This document shows positions 1-8,142 of a stretch of 64,000 nucleotides of DNA, one piece after another. The DNA is taken from assembly GCA_029565395.1 (NCBI GenBank), contig JAKQOG010000188.1, positions 23,487-87,486 of the forward strand, given 5' to 3'. This DNA is from Candidatus Hydrogenedentota bacterium (lineage in GTDB: Bacteria; Hydrogenedentota; Hydrogenedentia; Hydrogenedentales; CAILVY01). The notes beneath the pieces are model-generated. The model ran no database searches, was not told the DNA's origin, and worked only from the letters and a program-made list of their open reading frames with translations. The translations under genes were made by a program, and so were the position numbers. Position 1 is the stretch's first letter. The number at the start of each line of letters is the position of its first letter.

Positions 1-12
1 AATAGCGCTTCA

Positions 13-531
13 TTATCCGGTCACGCGCCGCGAGGCTGCAAGCGCGGGCTGGGTCCCAAGGCGCCCAAACGACACTGCGTAAAGGATGCGGTCCACCGTG
101 TTTCCCGTGTAATTCCCGATGCGCACCAGGCGCATCGCACAATGCATCCATTCCACAGTCTCCTTCCCGTACTTTTCCCCCAATGACTGCACCGCCTCGG
201 GATCTGGCTGACCACAGGTTTCCGCCCAATGCTGCGCGTACAGCACGGCAGGACGCTCCGCCTCCGGAATACTCTCCATCTGCCCTTCCAATAGCTTCCG
301 GATTTCCTCCGCTTCCACTCCCGCCTCCAATGCCATGCGCGTATGCGCCCGTGCGCAAAACCGGCAGTTATTCACCTCCGTCACCGCCAGCATCAGCCGC
401 TCCCGGAATTTTGGATCAATGCCCTCTCCCTGCATCATCCGCTTAATCATAGCCCGGTTTCTCAGCAGGAACCGCATGTCATCAATAAACAACCCCACAC
501 TCGGATAACTGCGCTTCGGGAAAGGTTTCAT
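13..531 (-). CDS. AhpD-like / carboxymuconolactone decarboxylase family protein
   Basis: A 172-residue protein of the AhpD/carboxymuconolactone decarboxylase fold, all helical, usually a peroxidase-linked or thiol-redox enzyme. The family's redox motif is present as C56-R-F-C59 with H63 in 'NNCRFCARAH', preceded by the 'RERLMLAVTEVNNC' helix typical of the family. A longer reading from 588 exists, but the ATG at 531 is preceded by GGAG eight bases upstream and the extra N-terminus is Cys-rich and unlike the family. The gene stands alone at the window edge. The exact substrate cannot be told; a general peroxide or thiol stress role is an inference. Confidence 0.85.
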   Translation of the reverse strand: MKPFPKRSYPSVGLFIDDMRFLLRNRAMIKRMMQGEGIDPKFRERLMLAVTEVNNCRFCARAHTRMALEAGVEAEEIRKLLEGQMESIPEAERPAVLYAQHWAETCGQPDPEAVQSLGEKYGKETVEWMHCAMRLVRIGNYTGNTVDRILYAVSFGRLGTQPALAASRRVTG

Positions 532-840
532 GGTGTGTTCTCCAAAACAGTTGGCACAGGCACATTGTACGATGCACGACATGCACATGTATAGGGCAAC
601 AACTCTTCGCTTATTGCCATTCTATGGACTGAGAGAGTATAAAAGGGTTTCACATCCGTTTCGTGTTTAATTACGCCATTACAATTTTATGCCGAACGTG
701 CATCCCTATGAACCTGATGTTCTCGCCACAGCGGATAGTGTTGTTTGGACTTGGGTCCACACAATATGTTGTGTTTCTTGGAAATTCATGCTACCCTATG
801 TCTGTTTTGAACATTCCAAGCGAAGTTGTAGCCTTAACCG
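532..840. other. intergenic region, no gene seen
   Basis: About 310 bases between two divergently oriented genes. It holds the GGAG ribosome site of the minus-strand gene at its left edge and probably promoters for both sides. No open reading frame with a ribosome site, RNA gene or repeat was recognised. Confidence 0.5.
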
Positions 841-2595
841 ATGGGAATGTGGATTTTGGGTTCTTGCGTACTGAGTTCACTTCGCGCCCCGCAAAGGGCA
901 GGGGCGGTGTTGATATTGATGTTGGTGCAATGGTGCGCGTTTGCCGCGCAGGATCGCGCGGATCTTGAACCGGGGGTGAGCGCGGTGATTCGCGGGGGCC
1001 GGATGATTTTCCTGGAATGTCATTTGCCGCAGGGGGATGCCGCTAAGGACTTGTTGAAGAATTATCTGGCGGATGAAGAAGAGTGGCAGATTTATAAGAA
1101 CCGGACCGCCGTTGCGATTCCCTATAGCAAGCTAAGCGTGGACGCCCAGCTTAAGACGCTCCAAGTGTTATTCCCCGACGATTCTGTGGACAAGCAGGGG
1201 TGGTGGCATGTGGTGAAATATGCCGGTGCGGACGGCGTTGAGACCTGGTGGAGCCTCGCGGAGTGGTTTACCGGCTCAGGGCCCAATCAAGTGGCCATCC
1301 GGACCCATGAAGCTAATGCCGCCTTGGATGATGTATTAAAAGCGGGTCAAAAGGTCCTGATTCCGATGAATCTTTTGCCATCTTTATTTCGAATACCCGT
1401 AAATAAAGAGCAACTGGCGGAAGATACCTCCGTCATTTTCCAAATGGATTCAGAACTGAGCTATGGCAAGGATGCGAAAGGCGAGTATGCGGAATATGTG
1501 TTGAAGAAAGGGGAAACATTGTTCAGCGGTGTTGCGGGCCGCTTCACGGATTTTCATGAGGACAAGGATATTCTCGTGGCATGCATGGCGATTCAAAAAC
1601 GCAGCGGCATCAAGGATGCGCGCAAGGCAGTGCCGGGTCAGAAGATCCGGATTCCAATGGAATTGCTTTCGGATCGATACAAACCGCAGGGCAGTCAGGA
1701 ACGGCAAGAATACGACGCGGTGGATCAGGAGGCCCGGAAACTGGCCGCATCCCGCATCCCATCGAAAGACCTGGAGGGCGTGGTGATCATTCTGGATCCA
1801 GGGCATGGGGGGCGGGATCAGGGGGCGGCGGTGAAAAAGCTGGGGTTATTCGAAGATGAACTAAATTACGATGTCGTCTGCCGAATCAAGAAGCTACTGG
1901 AAACGAAAACACGCGCTACCGTCTACATCACGATGAAAGACGAAAGTCAGGGCTATAAAGAAAGCGCCAACAAACAGTTTGTCCATGATACCGACGAACA
2001 CGTGCTCACAACCCCCCCCTATTGGAATGATGACGCACGATTCTCCGCTCATCTACGGTGGTATTTGGTCAATGATTTCTATCGCAGGGAACTGGAGAAA
2101 AAAACCGATCCCCGCAAGATGCTCTTTACCAGCATTCATTGTGATTATCTGCGGGACGGCGGCATGCGCGGCACGATGATCTATGTGCCAGGCGCGAAAT
2201 ACCGCATGAGCAATCATGCGCCGTCGGGCGCCGAATACAACCGCTTTACCGAAGCGCGCGGCAAGGGCAACGTTAAATTCACTCAGGCGGAGTGCACCCG
2301 GGACGAGGCGCTGTCCCGCCTCTTCGCCAATACACTTATTGACTGCCTTGCCCGTCATACACCGCCCATCAAAGTGCACAGCAGCGGCAATCCCATCCGC
2401 AATGTGATCAAGCAATCCGCGAACCGCACCTTTGTTCCGGCCGTCATTAAATACTCCTATGTCCCCGCAAAAGTGTTGGTCGAGATCGCCAATCTCAGCA
2501 ATCCCACCGACCAGCAGCGCCTTGCCGACCCGCAATGGCGTCAGGCTTTTGCCGAAGCGTACGTCACGGCCGTGAAGAACTATTTCGGCAATTGA
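841..2595 (+). CDS. secreted LysM-like N-acetylmuramoyl-L-alanine amidase (amidase_3)
   Basis: A 584-residue exported cell-wall hydrolase. The N-terminus has Arg residues followed by a hydrophobic stretch ending 'CAFAAQ', a plausible signal peptide. Residues about 215-280 ('YVLKKGETLFS' to 'GQKIRIP') look like a LysM repeat that binds peptidoglycan. The C-terminal half is a zinc amidase_3 domain: 'ILDPGHGG' with H322, E338 in 'FEDELN', H433 in 'SIHCDYL' and catalytic E548 in 'VLVEIANL'. The spacing between E338 and H433 is longer than in short amidases, so there is an insertion there. It should cleave the amide bond between MurNAc and L-Ala in the periplasm. No strong ribosome site precedes the ATG, so the start could be a little downstream (GTG near 907), but the upstream start gives a better signal peptide. 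Confidence 0.85.
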   Translation: MGMWILGSCVLSSLRAPQRAGAVLILMLVQWCAFAAQDRADLEPGVSAVIRGGRMIFLECHLPQGDAAKDLLKNYLADEEEWQIYKNRTAVAIPYSKLSVDAQLKTLQVLFPDDSVDKQGWWHVVKYAGADGVETWWSLAEWFTGSGPNQVAIRTHEANAALDDVLKAGQKVLIPMNLLPSLFRIPVNKEQLAEDTSVIFQMDSELSYGKDAKGEYAEYVLKKGETLFSGVAGRFTDFHEDKDILVACMAIQKRSGIKDARKAVPGQKIRIPMELLSDRYKPQGSQERQEYDAVDQEARKLAASRIPSKDLEGVVIILDPGHGGRDQGAAVKKLGLFEDELNYDVVCRIKKLLETKTRATVYITMKDESQGYKESANKQFVHDTDEHVLTTPPYWNDDARFSAHLRWYLVNDFYRRELEKKTDPRKMLFTSIHCDYLRDGGMRGTMIYVPGAKYRMSNHAPSGAEYNRFTEARGKGNVKFTQAECTRDEALSRLFANTLIDCLARHTPPIKVHSSGNPIRNVIKQSANRTFVPAVIKYSYVPAKVLVEIANLSNPTDQQRLADPQWRQAFAEAYVTAVKNYFGN

Positions 2596-2875
2596 GGAGA
2601 AGCATTTAGCCCTTAACCCGGATTTATTACACGGCTCCCCTCATGTTTTGCGAAACGGGTGGCCGCCAAGAATCCCGACGGCGTATTCCACCAACAAATG
2701 ATCCTGCAATTTTTGCTTACAGCCGATTTTGGAAATGCCTTCTATTGATTTGTCCTGCGACAGGTTTGAAGAGGTCGACAATATAAGGCACCCCCGGAAC
2801 CTCTGATTTTGGTGGAGGAAGAGGCTCCGGGGGTTTGGGAAGTATTCGTCTGAGAATTATATGATTACCGGAGGA
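2596..2875. other. convergent intergenic region
   Basis: 280 bases between the amidase and the convergent lipoprotein gene. The only structure seen is the hairpin at 2790-2837, listed separately. Confidence 0.5.
2790..2837. terminator. probable bidirectional terminator hairpin
   Basis: Arms at 2790-2804 and 2820-2834 pair over 15 positions with one mismatch, with a 15-base loop. The stem is very GC-rich and lies between two convergent genes. Only three T residues follow on the plus strand, so this is a moderate call. Confidence 0.5.
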
Positions 2876-3295
2876 TTAATACTCGCCGCCGCTCACAATT
2901 TTCCATCCGTCGGCTTCTTTGGCCAAGTCGAGAATCACAGTGACCGAACCGGGGTCGCTGCTGGCGTCAATCGGGCCAGCGGTGGCGGTGTTGCCGTCCA
3001 CTTTGATTTGCATCTGGGTCAGGTCGACTTTCCCATTGTCCAGATATTTCATATCAATACCCATCTGGATGAGATCGGCGACGGCAGCCTTATCGCCGAT
3101 ATCAGGCTGGTCAAATTTCTCGGAAAGCAAGGCAAGGGCTTTGACCTTGTCTTTGGCTTCCAAGGCCGCTTTGAGATCGTTGATGACCGTGGAAATTTGT
3201 TCTTCGTTACTGGGCTTTTTCAGACCGGCGCAGCCAAGGGTCAACCCAAGCGCTACCGCGACGGCGATCGCCGCTACCATAGAAAACCTAACCAT
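2876..3295 (-). CDS. small lipoprotein, NTF2/SnoaL-like
   Basis: A 139-residue exported lipoprotein. The start at 3295 is set by AAGGAG seven bases upstream of the ATG. The N-terminus is a lipoprotein signal with lipobox 'LTLGC'. The mature part begins with a helix ('EEQISTVINDLKAALEAKDKVKALALLS') followed by predicted beta strands ending in 'VILDLAKEADGWKIV'. This layout recalls NTF2-like/SnoaL-like lumen domains, which bind small molecules or act as scaffolds; that family call is an inference. No catalytic residues are evident. It sits 163 bases downstream of the efflux operon on the same strand and may be independent. Confidence 0.7.
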   Translation of the reverse strand: MVRFSMVAAIAVAVALGLTLGCAGLKKPSNEEQISTVINDLKAALEAKDKVKALALLSEKFDQPDIGDKAAVADLIQMGIDMKYLDNGKVDLTQMQIKVDGNTATAGPIDASSDPGSVTVILDLAKEADGWKIVSGGEY

Positions 3296-3458
3296 CTTTT
3301 GCTCCTTCTCGTTGATACTCAATGGGTTACGAGCCTTCGGCTCCTTTAAAAACGCCTCAAAGCGGTTCGGGGTCCACTCTCTCTTTGTCCACGATTCTTT
3401 GAAGCAGACAGCCTATAGACTCTTCCAGGCGGGTTCAGGATTCACTTAACGAGTGCAA

Positions 3459-4580
3459 TTATGCCAGAGTTTTTCTGAATCGCAATGTGGCCAGGGTTAT
3501 GATGCAGACGCCCATGCAGGCCAGGATAAGGCCGGAGTGCCAAAGGGCTTCGAGGGGGGCGTCGCGCAGGATGATACCGCGCAGGATGCGGATGAAATAG
3601 GTGGCGGGAACCACTTGGCCAATCCAATAGATGATGGCGGGCATGGTTTCCTGGGGGAACATGAACCCGGAAAGGAGAAAGGACGGCAGGAGGATAAGAA
3701 AAGAGAATTGCAGGGCTTGGATTTGGTTGTCGGTGAAGGTGGAGATAAGGAGTCCCAGGCTCAAGGTAGTAAAGAGGAAAATGAGCGTGAAACCGGCGAG
3801 ATAGAGGATGTTTCCAGCAATCTGCACTTGGAATAAGGTGCGCATCAGGAAGAGCACGGAAATGGACTCGCAGATGCCCACAAAACCGTAGGGCACCAGT
3901 TTGCCGAGAATGAGTCCCAGCCGGGACACCGGGGTGACCATAAGTTGTTCCAGGGTGCCTTGCTCTTTTTCGCGCACGATGGCAAAGGCGGTCAGGAGCA
4001 TGATCACGACTTGCAAGATGACGCCAACCAGTCCGGGAATCATGAAATTGGCGGTCTTCATGTCGGGATTGAACAAGATGCGGGGCCGGACTTCGAGGGG
4101 CATTTCCGTAACGCCGCCCACAACACGTGAGAGAATCTTAATCGATTGTCCGAACGCAATGGCATTGCTGGTGTTGAGGGCCTGCAAGGCGGACGTGGAA
4201 TCGCTTCCGTCAATCAGCACCTGCACCTTGGTAGTGGTCCCTGTGACAAGGGTGTCGGTAAAATCAGGCGGGATTTTGATGCCCACCTTGACGTTGCCCG
4301 CCACGATGGCACCGTACATCCCGGCGTCGGAATGCGCCGTGCCGACCACGGTAAAATATCCCGTGTTTACGAAAGCGTCCACGAGTTTTCGGCTGGGCTC
4401 ACGCCCATCAAGGTTGTATACGACCGTGGGAATGTTCTTTACGTCGAGATTCACCGCATAGCCGAAGATGGTCAGCTCAAGCATGGGGATTAACAGCATC
4501 AGAAACAAGGTTTTTGGGTCGCGCAGGATGTGGCGCGTTTCTTTGTAGATTATGGCATAGAGACCTCTAAACACGTCCAT
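3459..4580 (-). CDS. ABC-2 type transporter permease
   Basis: A 373-residue permease of the ABC-2 (YhhJ/YbhS-like) family. It has one N-terminal membrane segment ('FLMLLIPMLELTIFGYAV'), a large extracytoplasmic domain (about residues 45-170) and five or so C-terminal segments, including the conserved 'REKEQGTLEQLMVTPVSR' loop that contacts the ATPase. Its start overlaps the end of the ATPase gene by 14 bases, so the two are translationally coupled. With the ATPase and the HlyD-like adaptor it should form an exporter crossing the inner membrane, likely for drugs or small hydrophobic compounds. A single permease gene suggests a homodimer. Confidence 0.9.
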   Translation of the reverse strand: MDVFRGLYAIIYKETRHILRDPKTLFLMLLIPMLELTIFGYAVNLDVKNIPTVVYNLDGREPSRKLVDAFVNTGYFTVVGTAHSDAGMYGAIVAGNVKVGIKIPPDFTDTLVTGTTTKVQVLIDGSDSTSALQALNTSNAIAFGQSIKILSRVVGGVTEMPLEVRPRILFNPDMKTANFMIPGLVGVILQVVIMLLTAFAIVREKEQGTLEQLMVTPVSRLGLILGKLVPYGFVGICESISVLFLMRTLFQVQIAGNILYLAGFTLIFLFTTLSLGLLISTFTDNQIQALQFSFLILLPSFLLSGFMFPQETMPAIIYWIGQVVPATYFIRILRGIILRDAPLEALWHSGLILACMGVCIITLATLRFRKTLA

Positions 4581-5547
4581 TCTCCTTGGCGCGTTTGCGG
4601 CTGAGGGTCACGAACACGTCTTCCAGCGTGGCGGGGATCGGATGGACGGTCGCGCCGGGGAATCCGTGACGCCCGAGATCGTCCACTATCTGCTTTTCAT
4701 AGCCTTCCTGGGCCAGTACATGCACGACGTCGGCAAAGATGGTGGCATCAAGAACATAGTCAAAGGTGTTGAGGCAGCGCATGGCCGCCGCGATACGCGG
4801 GCAGCGGAGTTCGAGCCGAACCGCGCCCTCGGGGGTTACTTCCGGCAGGCGCTTCAGGTCACCAGGCGTCCCACACACAATCAACTTGGAAAAATAGATG
4901 TAGCCGATGTGGCTGCAACGTTCGGCTTCGTCCATATAGTGGGTGGACACAAAAAACGTAATGCCCTGCCCGGCAAGGTCGAAGAGCAGGTTCCATAGAT
5001 CGCGCCGCGCTACGGGATCGATGCCCGCGGTGGGTTCGTCGAGAAACATCAGCTTGGGGCGGTGCACCAATGCACAGGCGAGGGCGAGGCGTTGTTTCCA
5101 TCCGCCGGACAGGCGCATGGCCAATTGCCTGCGGTACTCGCCGATGCCGACGATGTCAATCACTTCGTTTATGCGCGCCGGGCGTTCCTTTCGCGGAATT
5201 CCGTAAATGCCCGCATAGAATTTCAGATTTTCCATGACGGACAAATCGCCGTAGAGGCTGAATTGCTGCGACATGTAGCCGATGCTGCGCTTCACCGCTT
5301 CGCTGTTGTGCTGTACGTCATTGCCGAGAATGGTGGCGCGGCCTTGCGAAGGGCGCAACAGTCCGCATAACATCCGGATGACCGTTGTCTTGCCCGAACC
5401 ATTCGGCCCTAAAAAACCGAAAATATCGCCTTGCTCGATGTCCAGATCCACATGATCCACGGCGGTGAAATCGCCGAAGCGGCGGGTGAGGCCTTCCGCC
5501 TTGATGATCGTTGAACTGGATATGGTTGCACTTTCTTTTCGCATCAT
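4567..5547 (-). CDS. ABC transporter ATP-binding protein
   Basis: A 326-residue ABC ATPase. Walker A is G47-PNGSGK-T54, the signature is 'LSGGWKQR' at 146-153, Walker B is 'LMFLDE' at 166-171, and the H-loop is H203 in 'STHYMDEAER'. The C-terminal ~100 residues form the accessory domain common to ABC-2 drug exporters and end in 'LEDVFVTLSR', typical of the YbhF/DrrA group. It overlaps the downstream permease by 14 bases and follows the HlyD-like adaptor by 8 bases, so it is part of one efflux operon. No clear ribosome site precedes the start, consistent with coupling. Confidence 0.92.
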   Translation of the reverse strand: MMRKESATISSSTIIKAEGLTRRFGDFTAVDHVDLDIEQGDIFGFLGPNGSGKTTVIRMLCGLLRPSQGRATILGNDVQHNSEAVKRSIGYMSQQFSLYGDLSVMENLKFYAGIYGIPRKERPARINEVIDIVGIGEYRRQLAMRLSGGWKQRLALACALVHRPKLMFLDEPTAGIDPVARRDLWNLLFDLAGQGITFFVSTHYMDEAERCSHIGYIYFSKLIVCGTPGDLKRLPEVTPEGAVRLELRCPRIAAAMRCLNTFDYVLDATIFADVVHVLAQEGYEKQIVDDLGRHGFPGATVHPIPATLEDVFVTLSRKRAKENGRV

Positions 5548-5555
5548 GAGGGTGT

Positions 5556-6719
5556 CTATTGCGCCGCAGGGCCGGCTTTGGGCAACTGCGCGGTGACGGT
5601 CATTCCGGCGCGCAGTTTTCCGCCATGGGAGTTTAATTTGAGTTTTACGCCAAAGACCTGCTGGACACGCTCTTCCTGGGTCTGCAGATTGCGCGGCGTG
5701 TATTCTCCTTGGGCGGCGATATGGATGATCTCGCCCTGGAACGTTTCGGGGCCGTGGGCGTCCGAGGTAAGGGTAAGCTTTTGGCCAAGTTGGATTTTAC
5801 CCAGCATCACCGCACTCACATATACCACCAGTTCCAGATCTTCGGGGTCCACCAGCCGCACAACCGCGCCGGGTTTGATCAGGTCGCCCGGATGAATGTC
5901 CAGCGATTCCACAACGCCGTTAATGGGCGAGATGATGGTCATTTCGTCCAACGCGACCTTGGCCCGTTCCAGATCCGCCGCGGCCGCATCGCGCGCCGCG
6001 CGGGCCGCCGCCCGATCTTCCTCGCGGGCGCCCCGCCTTATTTCCGCCAGCGCCGCCGCCGCGCGATCATACACCGCCTTGGCCGCCTCCACTTCCTCGT
6101 TCCGCAGCCCGGACGTGGCAATGCCGTATTTTTCCTTTGCGGCACGGTGCTGCGCCTCCGCGGTATCCAGCAGGGTGCGCGCCTGATCATATTGCCGCTG
6201 CGTGGCCGCGCCTTCTTTCAATAACTTCTCCGCGCGCGCAAAATCGATCTTCGCCTGTTCGAGTTGTGCCGCGGCAGCGTCCAGTGCCGCCTTGACCGCG
6301 CGAACTTCCTCAACCCTCGCCCCTTTCTTCGCCAACGTATATTGTTCCTCTGCCGCTTTTGCCGCCGCTTCCGCCTGTTGCAACTGTTCTGCTGTCGCAC
6401 CCGTCTCCACCTTGGTCAACTGTGCATCCAGCGCCGCCAGTTGCGCCGTGGCCGCCGCCATCGCCGCCTGCGTTTCCGCATCATCCAGTTTTATCAACAC
6501 ATCGCCCACTTTCACCGCATCCCCTTCCTTCACCAACACCTCTTTCACCCGTCCGCCGATCTTTGACCCCGCTGTTACCGTTACTCCTTCAATCTGACCC
6601 GTAACCTGCACCGATCCATCGACCGTGCCGCCGCATCCACACAACATATTTGCGGCGAACACTGCCAGTACAACTATCCCAACTCTTGCCGTTTGGATAA
6701 ATTTCATATTCGTGCTCAT
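5556..6719 (-). CDS. HlyD/membrane-fusion family lipoprotein adaptor
   Basis: A 387-residue periplasmic adaptor (YbhG/HlyD-like). The N-terminus has a signal ending in a lipobox-like 'LCGC', so it is probably lipid-anchored. Residues about 45-80 hold the first lipoyl half ('GSKIGGRVKEVLVKEGDAV'), then a long Ala/Glu-rich coiled coil (about 85-250), the second lipoyl half ('TIISPINGVVESLDIHPGD') and a beta-barrel. The long hairpin is typical of adaptors for ABC-type exporters. The start overlaps the TetR stop as ATGA, so the regulator and adaptor are co-translated. Confidence 0.9.
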   Translation of the reverse strand: MSTNMKFIQTARVGIVVLAVFAANMLCGCGGTVDGSVQVTGQIEGVTVTAGSKIGGRVKEVLVKEGDAVKVGDVLIKLDDAETQAAMAAATAQLAALDAQLTKVETGATAEQLQQAEAAAKAAEEQYTLAKKGARVEEVRAVKAALDAAAAQLEQAKIDFARAEKLLKEGAATQRQYDQARTLLDTAEAQHRAAKEKYGIATSGLRNEEVEAAKAVYDRAAAALAEIRRGAREEDRAAARAARDAAAADLERAKVALDEMTIISPINGVVESLDIHPGDLIKPGAVVRLVDPEDLELVVYVSAVMLGKIQLGQKLTLTSDAHGPETFQGEIIHIAAQGEYTPRNLQTQEERVQQVFGVKLKLNSHGGKLRAGMTVTAQLPKAGPAAQ

Positions 6720-7345
6720 CGGGCGGCTAACACTCCATGAAATGCAATTGTAACAATTGTATCCGCTATCGCGTCCAATTCCATTGGCGTGATATCTTTT
6801 AATTCAAAAACCTGCTGTGTCAATATAAATTCGCTGAACATTCCAATAATGGCCCGCGCCGTAATCACCGGATCTAACTGCTTGATCAATCCCGCCTCCA
6901 TCCCCCTGGAAAACACTTCCGCCAATCTGAAATTAACCTGCGGCAACCACTCCTCGACATACGCTTTACGCAACGCCGGAATATGTTTCACTTCCGCGAC
7001 GAATAACGGCATGGCCTTCGCCATATTCGGCGTCATCAAAGCATCCAGCAGCTTGCGGGTCACCATACGCGCGGAATCATCGGCAGGAATCTCACCCTCA
7101 AGCTGAAAGGCCGGCAACAAATCCGCCACCTGCTCCACATGCACCCGAAGCGTCTGAATAAACAGATCTTCCTTACTCGAAAAGTACAGATAAATCGTCC
7201 CCTTCGTTACACCCGCCGCCCGCGCCACGGCATCCATCGTCGCCCGCCGAAATCCCTTCAACGCAAATACATCCAGCGCCGCCGCAATAATCTGCTGCGG
7301 CCGCCGATCCGGCTGCCGCGTCCATTTTGGGCCTTTTGGGGTCAT
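6716..7345 (-). CDS. TetR/AcrR family regulator of the efflux operon
   Basis: A 209-residue TetR-type repressor. Residues 12-60 are the HTH domain ('ALDVFALKGFRRATMDAVAR' then 'GVTKGTIYLYFSSKEDLF'). The remainder is the helical ligand-binding and dimerisation domain. The ATG at 7345 has GGAG about eight bases upstream. It is the first gene of the operon and overlaps the adaptor gene by 4 bases. A perfect inverted repeat over the promoter (7354-7377) is very likely its own binding site, so it should repress the whole operon until a drug-like ligand binds. Confidence 0.92.
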   Translation of the reverse strand: MTPKGPKWTRQPDRRPQQIIAAALDVFALKGFRRATMDAVARAAGVTKGTIYLYFSSKEDLFIQTLRVHVEQVADLLPAFQLEGEIPADDSARMVTRKLLDALMTPNMAKAMPLFVAEVKHIPALRKAYVEEWLPQVNFRLAEVFSRGMEAGLIKQLDPVITARAIIGMFSEFILTQQVFELKDITPMELDAIADTIVTIAFHGVLAAR

Positions 7346-7353
7346 CCCTGCTC

Positions 7354-7377
7354 CTAACTAACTGAACGGTTAGTTAG
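7354..7377. promoter_or_regulatory. palindromic TetR operator
   Basis: CTAACTAAC (7354-7362), a six-base spacer TGAACG, then GTTAGTTAG (7369-7377): perfect 9-bp inverted arms. It lies between the TetR start codon and the -10 box and overlaps the -10 box by two bases, which is the place for an autorepressor operator. Confidence 0.85.
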
Positions 7378-7404
7378 TATACATCTTGGCAAGCCTCATG
7401 TCAA
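7376..7404 (-). promoter_or_regulatory. sigma70-type promoter of the efflux operon
   Basis: Reading the minus strand, the -35 box TTGACA is at 7399-7404 and the -10 box TATACT at 7376-7381, separated by exactly 17 bases. The -35 is perfect consensus and the -10 differs at one base. It points to the TetR gene. Confidence 0.85.
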
Positions 7405-7418
7405 TAGCCTGTATCCTA

Positions 7419-7447
7419 TTGAATTTAAATGAATTAGTATATAAAAT
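7419..7447 (+). promoter_or_regulatory. possible promoter of the mntA/hepT locus
   Basis: TTGAAT at 7419-7424 and TAAAAT at 7442-7447 with a 17-base spacer in a very AT-rich stretch upstream of the nucleotidyltransferase gene. Weak matches in AT-rich DNA, so this is tentative. Confidence 0.35.
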
Positions 7448-7481
7448 ATAGATCATCAAATATTTCCAAGGAATATCAAGA

Positions 7482-7784
7482 GTGCCATACCAGATTCCGG
7501 TCCAAAAAAAACAGCTTGAAGCGCTCTGCACAAAATGGCAGGTGCGCGAACTGTCTTTTTTTGGTTCCGTGCTTCGTGAAGATTTCTCAGCATCGAGTGA
7601 TGTGGATGTGTTGGTTAGTTTCTATCCAGAAGCGTCATGGAATGTATGGGACCTGATGGCCATGAAGGATGAGCTTGAGGCACTTTTCGGGCGCACGGTG
7701 GACTTGGTGGAAAAAGAATCTCTCCGAAACCCCTGGAGAAAATACGCCATACTCAGCACCCATGAGGTGGTCTATGCCGCTTGA
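7482..7784 (+). CDS. mntA: MntA-type minimal nucleotidyltransferase antitoxin
   Basis: A 100-residue minimal nucleotidyltransferase. The active site reads 'FFGSVLREDFSASSDVDVLV': the Gly-Ser pair and the DxD (DVD) metal ligands are both present. The GTG start has AAGGA eight bases upstream. In MntA-HepT pairs this protein inactivates the HEPN RNase HepT by adding AMP to a tyrosine. The hepT gene follows with an 11-base overlap but carries an in-frame stop, so here the antitoxin may be orphaned. Reading frame and active site look intact. Confidence 0.85.
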   Translation: MPYQIPVQKKQLEALCTKWQVRELSFFGSVLREDFSASSDVDVLVSFYPEASWNVWDLMAMKDELEALFGRTVDLVEKESLRNPWRKYAILSTHEVVYAA

Positions 7785-8136
7785 ACATCGCGATATGGCA
7801 CGCCTTTGGGACATGCTTGACGCAGCGCGGGCAGTCATGCAATTTACTCAAGGCCTCAAATTTGAAGATTTCCTGGGAAGCAGAATGCTCCGGAATGCTG
7901 TTTAACGGAATCTTGAAATTATTGGCGAAGCTGCTCGTGGCGTTTCACAGGATTTCCGCACTGAACACACAGACATTCCTTGGAAGTCCATTATCGCCTT
8001 GCGAAATGTACTCATACATGAATATGGCGAAATCCGGTATGAGCGTCTCTGGGGGTTATGTACAGATCAACTTACACTGTTGATTAAACAATTAGAGGGT
8101 TTGGGAGTTGAAAAATCGGTAGAGGATGAATTATAA
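7774..8136 (+). pseudogene. hepT: hepT HEPN toxin with in-frame TAA
   Basis: The HEPN/DUF86 RNase toxin of the MntA-HepT pair. It starts with 'MPLEHRDMARLWDML', continues to 'SRMLRNAV', then meets TAA at 7903-7905, and carries on in the same frame as 'RNLEIIGEAARGVSQDFR' to a natural stop at 8134-8136. The full length of 120 codons matches the family. The catalytic RX4HXY motif is downstream of the stop ('RNVLIHEY'). A single CAA-to-TAA change would explain the stop, since HepT relatives often have a residue such as Gln there before 'RNLEIIGEA'. No frameshift is needed, so the change is recent or the stop is a sequence error. Confidence 0.85.
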
Positions 8137-8142
8137 AAATCC

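Noticed and set aside
7903..7905. Programmed stop-codon read-through in hepT
   Set aside because: TAA is the least read-through-prone stop and no recoding signal is visible; a simple mutation is more likely.
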